DNA from: Anabaena sp. PCC 7108
Lineage (GTDB): Bacteria > Cyanobacteriota > Cyanobacteriia > Cyanobacteriales > Nostocaceae
Direction: 5' to 3'
NCBI RefSeq assembly: GCF_000332135.1
Contig: NZ_KB235896.1
Location: forward strand, 1,685,403-1,749,402
DNA length: 64,000 bases
Below, piece by piece: positions 54,492 through 61,517 of the stretch. A model generated the notes under the pieces. The model saw nothing but the letters and a program-made list of their open reading frames with translations. It ran no database searches and was not told the DNA's origin. Positions within the stretch are counted from its first letter, which is position 1. The number at the start of each line of letters is the position of its first letter. The translations under genes were made by a program, and so were the position numbers.

Positions 54492-55919
54492 ATGATCTTA
54501 GATAATTTTCAGCGAAAACTACGCCAAGAAGCAGAACTTTGGCGAGATGAAGGACTTATTAGTTCTTCCCAACACCAGCAACTAGCAGAACGCTATCAAT
54601 TTAACAAGATAGAAGCAAATGCACGAGAAAGTTCTGGGTTCATGGCCATTGCTGTAGGTGGCTTACTTTTATCCTTAGGTGTAATCATCTTTGTAGCCAC
54701 AAATTGGCAAACATGGTCACGAGAAGTCAAGTTTATCTTGTTAATGAGTTTGTTTTTGTCAACTGCTATCACTGGTTTTTTCACATGGAGACAACCTGCA
54801 CTTGCTTTAGCTGAAGGTAAAAAGCCACAACGCAGCAAACGCTTGCTAGGAGAAGCTTTACTAATTCTCAGCGCCCTGATTTTAGGGGCAACTTTAATGC
54901 TGATGGCGCAAATATTCAATATTAGCGGTTCAGCTTCTGAGTTGTTTTTGGCTTGGGGGTTTGGCGTTTTAGTCATGGCCTATAGTCTATCCCTGAATTC
55001 TTTGGGAATTTTATCCATTATCCTGGTGCAAATCGGCTATTGGATAGGATTGGGAGAGTTTTTATCTTCTCCAAATGAGTTGACTTGGGCGCGGTTAGCA
55101 GTGCGGCATATGCCTCTGTTATCATGGCTGCTATTTGTTCCCTTAGCATATGTTTGCCGTTCACGGTGGATTTTTGGACTAGCAGTAGTAGCCTTTACTC
55201 TCTCGTTGCAATATAACCTCAACCCACTACCCCTGTTAACTTTTTCTGATGTAGTTCCTTGGGTGGCATCTTTTGCTTTAGCGCTCCCACCTGCATTACT
55301 ATGGAGTTATGATGATTTGCTATTCCCAATCATCAATTACAGATTATTTCAACCCCTAGCCCGTAATTTAGGGTTGATATGTTTTGGGGTAGTCTTTTAT
55401 CTGTTGTCTTTCCGTTGGCAGTGGCAATCACCAATTGATGGTAATTCTTTCTTGAATGGATTCCAATCTTTGCCTATTATTGACTTGGGGATTCTCAGCG
55501 GTTTGGCAGTATTGCAATGGTTATTTCTGTTGCGTCATCGAAATAGCCCACCCCGGAGAGAAGTATTTTTTACTTTCGCTGTCATTAGTACCTTTTTGGG
55601 TTTCATTGTCATAGTTCCTGTTTGGCATCAAGCGATTGGCCGGATTACTGAACTGGGCATTTTTATCTTTAATGTCCTGTTGGCAATATTAGCTTGGGGG
55701 CTAGTTCAAGAAGGATTAAAGTTAGGTAAAAGACGCTCTTTTTGGTGTGGGATGTTATTGTTTATCTTGCAAATTATCAGCCGAGTCTTAGAGTACGACA
55801 CAGATGTACTTTTCAGATCACTTGTCTTTATTTCCTGTGGCTATTCTCTCATAGCTGCTGGCCAGTGGTTTGAACGTCGCTTATCTCCTGCTTCTAATTC
55901 TGGTACTAAGAAGCAATAG
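54492..55919 (+). CDS. DUF2157 multi-pass membrane protein
   Basis: This 475-residue protein has an N-terminal cytoplasmic helical part (LDNFQRKLRQEAELWRDEGL, about 1-48) typical of DUF2157, then about 12 hydrophobic helices. The ATG at 54492 has a strong GGAGAGGT ribosome binding site six bases upstream; the frame is open to 54393, but that extension is repeat-derived. The family function is unknown. The next gene encodes a GDYXXLXY protein, and this pair occurs together in cyanobacteria, suggesting joint function. Confidence 0.82.
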   Translation: MILDNFQRKLRQEAELWRDEGLISSSQHQQLAERYQFNKIEANARESSGFMAIAVGGLLLSLGVIIFVATNWQTWSREVKFILLMSLFLSTAITGFFTWRQPALALAEGKKPQRSKRLLGEALLILSALILGATLMLMAQIFNISGSASELFLAWGFGVLVMAYSLSLNSLGILSIILVQIGYWIGLGEFLSSPNELTWARLAVRHMPLLSWLLFVPLAYVCRSRWIFGLAVVAFTLSLQYNLNPLPLLTFSDVVPWVASFALALPPALLWSYDDLLFPIINYRLFQPLARNLGLICFGVVFYLLSFRWQWQSPIDGNSFLNGFQSLPIIDLGILSGLAVLQWLFLLRHRNSPPRREVFFTFAVISTFLGFIVIVPVWHQAIGRITELGIFIFNVLLAILAWGLVQEGLKLGKRRSFWCGMLLFILQIISRVLEYDTDVLFRSLVFISCGYSLIAAGQWFERRLSPASNSGTKKQ

Positions 55920-56022
55920 CGATTAACAGCACACCATATTTATTACTAAATCTCTGCGTTTAAATTCCTATTAGTCATTGGTTATTCACAACTGACAACT
56001 AACCAATTATCAATTAATTTTC

Positions 56023-56754
56023 ATGAAAAGTAACTCACCTGAACCAAATAAAACCTTAACTCCAGAGATGGAATTTTCCGAAAAATTGACTTTTCGGGAT
56101 TATCTAATTGCTACTGAACAGAAAGCCAATAAACCTCTCCCTATTTGGCGGTTAGTAGCGCCGTTAATGGTACAAATTGGCTTAATTTTGGCTGTTCCTA
56201 CCCAAGCAATGTACACAGACATGACTGGGAAGCCAGTAATTTTGCAAACTTTACCTGTTAATACTAATAATGTGCTACAGGGATCTTCTTTGACACTCGA
56301 TTATAATATTTCCCGGAGCGAAACTCTCAGAAGACTACCGGGCTGGACAGATTGGGTTAGGAAAAATTCCGTGAGAAACAGACAAATAGCGCCAGGGAGT
56401 ACCTTATACTTGGTTTTGCAAGAACAACTATCTTATGATCGTGGTGTTCCCAGGGCTTGGAGACCGATACGAGTGAGTAGTAGTCTGCCTATGTACCTGC
56501 CCAATAATCAGGTAGCTTTAAAGGGTAATTATCAAGATGGGTTGATTAATTACGGCTTGGAAAACAATTACATCCAAGATGAACAACGGCAGCAAATTAA
56601 TAATGATATCTTGCAAATACAGGAAAACCAATACGGAGAAAGACCAGCAATACTGGTACAAGTAAAAGTAGATCCTCAAGGTAATGCTGTACCGACGAGT
56701 ATGTGGATTGGTGATCCTGCAAGCGATCGCAATTACCGCAGTTATCGCTTTTAA
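56023..56754 (+). CDS. GDYXXLXY domain protein
   Basis: This 243-residue protein has a membrane anchor at about 45-65 (VAPLMVQIGLILAVPTQA) and the signature GNYQDGLINYGLENNYIQDE near residues 167-186, a form of GDYxxLxY. This domain is of unknown function and usually accompanies a DUF2157 membrane protein, as here. The Pro/Glu-rich N terminus is cytoplasmic by charge. No enzyme motif is recognisable. It is separated from the DUF2157 gene by 103 bases. Confidence 0.75.
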   Translation: MKSNSPEPNKTLTPEMEFSEKLTFRDYLIATEQKANKPLPIWRLVAPLMVQIGLILAVPTQAMYTDMTGKPVILQTLPVNTNNVLQGSSLTLDYNISRSETLRRLPGWTDWVRKNSVRNRQIAPGSTLYLVLQEQLSYDRGVPRAWRPIRVSSSLPMYLPNNQVALKGNYQDGLINYGLENNYIQDEQRQQINNDILQIQENQYGERPAILVQVKVDPQGNAVPTSMWIGDPASDRNYRSYRF

Positions 56755-56781
56755 TAGTTATCAGTTATCAACTTTGTTGCT

Positions 56782-56883
56782 GATATAGCAACAGACAGGG
56801 CGATTAGGACATCTACCAATGCTAAAACTTAGACACCAAAAGAGTTTTAGCACTGTCACCTGTTAAGAGTCATCTGCTATAAC
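56782..56883. repeat. MITE family 2, copy 2
   Basis: This 102-bp element starts GATATAGCAACAGACAGGG and ends TGCTATAAC at 56875-56883, the same terminal inverted repeats as copy 1 at 37900-37980. It is about 20 bases longer in the centre, where AAAACT/AGTTTT form an extra stem. Confidence 0.7.
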
Positions 56884-56900
56884 TGTTGGCTGATTTAGTC

Positions 56901-57134
56901 TTAGTGGCGTAAATTCCAGGCTGCACCAAAAGCAGCCCCAGCGCCTGCTAATAATCCAGTACTCATACCTTGAACAGTTGTTTCCACTATGTTTTGGGTC
57001 AGACATTCGCTGGTTACTGTATCAGCACGCCAGCACATTTTGCTTTCTGCCCATGCAGAGGTTCCGCCTAAAATGACACCAAATATACTACAGGAAACCA
57101 CAAGGAATAACAGGCGCTTACTTTTGATATCCAT
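56901..57134 (-). CDS. Small secreted protein of unknown function
   Basis: The 77-residue product has a signal peptide (MDIKSKRLLFLVVSCSIFGV, then GGTSAWAES with a good cleavage site after AWA). The mature part is about 45 residues with two Cys and a Gly/Ala-rich hydrophobic segment at the end (GLLAGAGAAFGAAW). I do not recognise a family. It is bounded by MITE family 2 copy 2 on one side. Confidence 0.5.
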   Translation of the reverse strand: MDIKSKRLLFLVVSCSIFGVILGGTSAWAESKMCWRADTVTSECLTQNIVETTVQGMSTGLLAGAGAAFGAAWNLRH

Positions 57135-57288
57135 AGATGGATGCGTAAAATAGAGAAGTGAGGTTTGGTTCTCAAATACTTTACATTCTTTTGGTAATTT
57201 ATGAATAGAGAATAGGGATTGGAGGCAGAAGTTTTTGAATTTTGAATTTTGAATTGGTATAATTTATTAGCTAAACTCGAAGGCATAT

Positions 57289-57969
57289 ATGGTTAGTATA
57301 GTCACTAAACCAAGCAATATTCCCCCAGAAACTACCCTAGCTGAACAGCGAGTAGTTTTTCATAATATCAGTTGGTCAGCTTACGAGCAAATTTTAGCAG
57401 CATTAGGTGAAAGTCGTTCATCTCGACTGATTTATGACCAAGGTACTTTAGAAATTACGATGCCTTTAGAAGAACATGAAACTGCTACCAGATTGATAGA
57501 ACTATTTATCCGCATTTTGGTAGTGGAAATTGGTTTAAAAATTAAAACAATGGGTTCAACTACTTTAAATCGTCCTGATTTAGAAAGAAGTGCTGAACCT
57601 GATAACTGTTATTATATCCAAAATCAATCTAAAGTCGCTGGTAAAAAGGTTGACTTAAACGAAGATCCGCCACCAGATTTGATTGTAGAAGTTGATATTA
57701 CCCATACTGACATCAATAAACTTGATTTGTATGCCAGCATGGGTGTACCGGAATTTTGGCGTTATAATGGTCAAATTGTGAAAATTTATCAACTTCAAAA
57801 TTATCAATATATTGAAGTAGAAAATAGTCCTACATTTTCTTGGACAATCAAAGAATATCTTTATCAATTTCTAAAGGATTGCCAAATAGATGAAGTGAAA
57901 GCTGAGAAATCTTTCCGTGCTTGGGTACAACAGCAAGTTCAATGTCAGAATCAGGATGTCCAAGATTAA
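57289..57969 (+). CDS. Uma2 family (DUF820) putative endonuclease
   Basis: The 226-residue protein belongs to the PD-(D/E)xK-type Uma2 family that is expanded in cyanobacteria. Typical blocks are RLIYDQGTLEITMPLEEHE, PDNCYYIQN and PPDLIVEVDIT, the last with the catalytic-type acidic residues, then YASMGVPEFWRY. Its biological role is unknown, and similar genes behave like scattered selfish or repair-linked units. The last codons (C-terminal QNQDVQD) lie inside the first copy of a 57-bp tandem repeat, so the natural C terminus may have been replaced. Confidence 0.82.
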   Translation: MVSIVTKPSNIPPETTLAEQRVVFHNISWSAYEQILAALGESRSSRLIYDQGTLEITMPLEEHETATRLIELFIRILVVEIGLKIKTMGSTTLNRPDLERSAEPDNCYYIQNQSKVAGKKVDLNEDPPPDLIVEVDITHTDINKLDLYASMGVPEFWRYNGQIVKIYQLQNYQYIEVENSPTFSWTIKEYLYQFLKDCQIDEVKAEKSFRAWVQQQVQCQNQDVQD

Positions 57970-58169
57970 AGGATGCACAGGATGAAGAAATACATAATTT
58001 GTCAGAATCAGGATACCCAAGATTAAAGGATTAACAGGATGAATAAATATATAATTTGTCAGAATCAGGATACCCAAGATTAAAGGATGTACAGGATGAG
58101 GAAATACATAATTTGTCAGAATCAGGATACTCAGGATTAAAGGATGTACAGGATGAATAAATACATAAT
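57944..58169. repeat. Four tandem copies of a 57-bp repeat
   Basis: Copies start at 57944, 58001, 58058 and 58115, with the core GTCAGAATCAGGATACCCAA, then GATTAAAGGAT and ACAGGATGA. The first copy overlaps the end of the Uma2 gene and supplies its stop codon. Copies differ by a few changes only, so the expansion is recent. There are no spacers. Confidence 0.9.
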
Positions 58170-58218
58170 AGTTGATTAAATCCTGGCAATCCTCAAATCC
58201 TATACATACTGAATCAGA

Positions 58219-60054
58219 TTAGTCAATCTTTAAATTAAAGGGTAAACGGGCATAAATTCCTTGAGGGTCGTTCATTTTATTCAAAATTGAAATTTCCTGT
58301 TGGAATTTCTCAAATTCCGCGAGCAGGGGATTAATAGGTTTAATTTGAGTTTTCTCTATACCTAATTTTGCTTGTGCTTCTTCTAGTTTTCGCCCAAAGA
58401 AGCGTTCTTCAAAAGTAGTCACTCGTGGATACTCTTTCAATTCCCAATCATTGCCTAATTTTGCTTGTTTGGCTGCATATTCAATTGCTGCATTTAAACC
58501 CCCAATTTCATCAATCAAACCGATTTGTTTAGCTGCTGTACCTGACCAAACTCGTCCTTGGGCAATTTCTGCTACCTTTTGTTGGGGTAGTTTTCGACCT
58601 TGAGCAACTTTATTTAAAAACATATTGTAAATACGGTTAACGCTGCGTTGGTAAAGCGCTAATTCTTGGGGGGATTTGGGACGAGAAACGGTTTGATTAT
58701 CGGCATACTGGGCTGTTTTTACTGTATCCCAAGTAATACCGTTGTTATTTCCTAACTTTTGACCATTGAACAGCACGCCAAACACGCCTATAGAGCCTGT
58801 GATGGTGTTTGGTTCAGCAAAAATACGGTTTGAGTCGCTGGCTATCCAATAACCTCCAGAGGCGGCAACATCACCCATGGAGACGATGACTGGTTTGACT
58901 TGGCGAGTTAGTTTGATTTCTCGCTGGATGACTTCGGCTGCGGAGGCGCTACCACCAGGGCTGTTAATTCGTAAAACCACAGATTTTACATTTTGATCTT
59001 GACGAATTTTGTTGAAGATTTTGGCGAAGCGATCACCTCCTATTTGCCCATCTTCGCCGCTACCATCGACGATTTCGCCTTCTGCATAGACAATGGCAAT
59101 TTTATTGTCTGAGTTACGTTCTGTACCTATTGATTGATCCCTAACTTCGGCGTAATCACTAATATTAATTTGCCGGAAACTTTTAGCATCTTTATCGTTG
59201 GTAGTTAGCTTTTTCAAGTCATTTACTACTTCATCTATGTAAGCTACCTGATCTACCAAACCACTGGCTTTAGCGGATGTGGCTTCTAGGATAGCTTGAT
59301 TATCTGCGATCGCTTGCAATTTCTCTGGTTTAATTTTCCGGCTTTTGCCTACAGATGTCCGCCATTCTCCCCAAATATCATCTAACAATTTCTGGGTTTG
59401 TTGCCGATTTTCGGGACTCAGTTTGTCTAATATAAACGGTTCTACTGCGCCCTTGAATTTACCTACTCGCACCACCTGAACACCAACGCCGTATTTCTCT
59501 AATGCTCCTGCTAAGAACATTGGTTGTGAACTCAAACCGTTGATTTCCATTAATCCTACGGGATTGAGGACGATATTATTAGCTACCGAACTCAGATAAT
59601 ATTCTTTTTCATTCCAGTCTGAGCCATAGGCGACAATTTTTTTACCAGAAGCCTGAAATTTATCTAATGCTTGACGGATTTCTTTGAGGGAAGCGTACCC
59701 AAGTCCACCTGTTGGGGATGACTTGGTAGCATCTATATAAACACCGACAATGCGGGGATCACGTTGGGCTTTTTCTAGAGTTTCTACAACTTTGCGGAGT
59801 GTAATGCTATCTTCATTTGTACCTGTTAGGGTTTTTTGCAAAAATTTACTGGAACTAGGTTCGCTATCTGTGATTTTCATCGATAAGTCAAAAACTAGCA
59901 TGGATTTATCTTTGACTTGTGGCCCAGCATCTTTGGAAGTGGCGGCCACGATAACTAGGAACAATAAGCCTAGAGTACCGATACCAGAAAAAATAGTCAG
60001 TCCCAGTAAACTACCAATTAAGCTTGCAAAAGTTTGTTTGAGGAAATTATTCAT
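58219..60054 (-). CDS. sppA: Signal peptide peptidase SppA (67-kDa type)
   Basis: This 611-residue protein is membrane-anchored by an N-terminal helix (about 17-37). It has the duplicated crotonase-like fold of long-form SppA. The Lys of the catalytic dyad is in VGKFKGAVEPF (first half), and the Ser is in SMGDVAASGGYWIASD (second half). SppA removes leftover signal peptides. In cyanobacteria related enzymes were implicated in light-dependent antenna degradation, so a link with the phycobilisome genes in this region is possible but unsupported. No truncation is seen. Confidence 0.93.
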   Translation of the reverse strand: MNNFLKQTFASLIGSLLGLTIFSGIGTLGLLFLVIVAATSKDAGPQVKDKSMLVFDLSMKITDSEPSSSKFLQKTLTGTNEDSITLRKVVETLEKAQRDPRIVGVYIDATKSSPTGGLGYASLKEIRQALDKFQASGKKIVAYGSDWNEKEYYLSSVANNIVLNPVGLMEINGLSSQPMFLAGALEKYGVGVQVVRVGKFKGAVEPFILDKLSPENRQQTQKLLDDIWGEWRTSVGKSRKIKPEKLQAIADNQAILEATSAKASGLVDQVAYIDEVVNDLKKLTTNDKDAKSFRQINISDYAEVRDQSIGTERNSDNKIAIVYAEGEIVDGSGEDGQIGGDRFAKIFNKIRQDQNVKSVVLRINSPGGSASAAEVIQREIKLTRQVKPVIVSMGDVAASGGYWIASDSNRIFAEPNTITGSIGVFGVLFNGQKLGNNNGITWDTVKTAQYADNQTVSRPKSPQELALYQRSVNRIYNMFLNKVAQGRKLPQQKVAEIAQGRVWSGTAAKQIGLIDEIGGLNAAIEYAAKQAKLGNDWELKEYPRVTTFEERFFGRKLEEAQAKLGIEKTQIKPINPLLAEFEKFQQEISILNKMNDPQGIYARLPFNLKID

Positions 60055-60220
60055 TAGTTATTAGTAATTTAGTTATTAGTCATAGCAGGGAACGGGGGAC
60101 AGGGTTGAAAGTCTTTCTGTGTCTGAGTTTTATGATCACAGTATGTCTTAACTTACCTAGCAACTGCTATGTTAGTCATTAGTCAGAAACCAATGACTAA
60201 GAAAAAACAAGTTGTTTACT

Positions 60221-61360
60221 TTATTGTATGCTGTGTAAACTGTTTGATTGCTGTAAGTGATACAAAGTTCTGTTACCAGTACAGAATAATACGGTGGTGA
60301 TTTCGGCAATTAATACCTCTGCCAACTCTTGCAGTGCGGTTTCTGATACATCTGCGGCTTGTAGGAAGGGCATGGCTAAACCGGCGATATCTGCTCCTAG
60401 TGCGATCGCTTTGGCTACATCTAAGCCATGACGTAATCCCCCAGAAGCAATTAAAGGTATGTGGGGAAATTGAGCGCGAATGCTGGTAATACACTCTGCT
60501 GTTGGTAAACCCCAATCGGCAAAAGTCTTGCCTAAGCGACGCTGTAAGGGGGTTTCTGCCCGTTCGCTTTCCACTAATGCCCAAGATGTCCCACCCGCAC
60601 CAGCTACATCAATTGCTTGTACTCCTACAGATATCAGTTTTTCTGCCATTACAGCTGAAATGCCATTACCTACTTCTTTAGCAATTACAGGTACTGGTAA
60701 CTTACTGCATAAGTTAGAGATTTTGTCAAATAAGCCCCGGAAATTTGTATCACCTCTGGGTTGAATGAATTCTTGCAAAGGGTTGATGTGTAAGATCAAA
60801 GCATCTGCTTCTAAAATATCAATAATTCGCAGACATTCATCAACACCATACTGATAATTAAGTTGGACTGCGCCCAAGTTGGCAAATAACAGCACATCGG
60901 GAGCATATTTGCGAATAGCGAAGGTGTCAGCAACTTGGGGTTTTTCCACCGCTACACGCTGGGAACCTACACCCATTGCTAGTTTATATTGTTGGGCGAT
61001 TTCTGCCAAACGATGGTTAATGATTCCGGCTCGTTTTGTTCCCCCAGTCATAGAGGAGATTAACAACGGTGCATTCAGGCTTTTTCCGAAAAAATTGGTG
61101 CTGATATCAATGTCTGTGCGATCGCATTCCGGTAAGCAGCAATGGGTAAAGCGATAGCGTTCTAGACCAGTGGTGACTTGTTGACATTGTACATCTTCCT
61201 CTAGACAGATGCGGATGTGATCTGCTTTACGACTTTGGGTTTCTGCTGGGTTGTTGGTAGGAAGGTTCACAGGTAATGATTCCAAGCTTTTACCTTCATT
61301 ATTGTGACAGTCTCTAGAAAATTTGTAGGGGTTTAGCAATGCTAAATCCTTACTCGTCAA
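60221..61360 (-). CDS. fni: Type 2 isopentenyl-diphosphate delta-isomerase
   Basis: The 379-residue FMN- and NADPH-dependent enzyme interconverts IPP and DMAPP, the units of carotenoid, phytol and quinone synthesis. Key segments are [16 protein letters not shown] (substrate binding near residue 45), [29 protein letters not shown], and the FMN-binding [11 protein letters not shown] and [20 protein letters not shown]. The start is uncertain: TTG 61360 is the only start far enough upstream in this frame, and no ATG precedes the conserved part. The N-terminal ~40 residues are poorly conserved, so a later start is possible. Confidence 0.9.
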   Translation of the reverse strand: MTSKDLALLNPYKFSRDCHNNEGKSLESLPVNLPTNNPAETQSRKADHIRICLEEDVQCQQVTTGLERYRFTHCCLPECDRTDIDISTNFFGKSLNAPLLISSMTGGTKRAGIINHRLAEIAQQYKLAMGVGSQRVAVEKPQVADTFAIRKYAPDVLLFANLGAVQLNYQYGVDECLRIIDILEADALILHINPLQEFIQPRGDTNFRGLFDKISNLCSKLPVPVIAKEVGNGISAVMAEKLISVGVQAIDVAGAGGTSWALVESERAETPLQRRLGKTFADWGLPTAECITSIRAQFPHIPLIASGGLRHGLDVAKAIALGADIAGLAMPFLQAADVSETALQELAEVLIAEITTVLFCTGNRTLYHLQQSNSLHSIQ

Positions 61361-61517
61361 GCCTCATCTGCATAGCAAAGTAATTCATCATCAAAAGTAT
61401 AATATCTTTCATTAAATCTTTACACTCAACTTTAGTAGCAACACTATAGACTTAATTATACCAAATCAAAAAGCATCACAACAAATACCCTTCCATAGCT
61501 ACAAGGTGTAAATACTA

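Noticed and set aside
57871-58077. Minus-strand open frame in the 57-bp repeats
   Set aside because: It arises from the tandem repeat, as each 57-bp unit is 19 codons long. The encoded repeat is not protein-like.
57944-58169. CRISPR array
   Set aside because: The repeats are directly tandem with no spacers and no cas genes nearby. The same applies to the 38-bp triplet at 48051.
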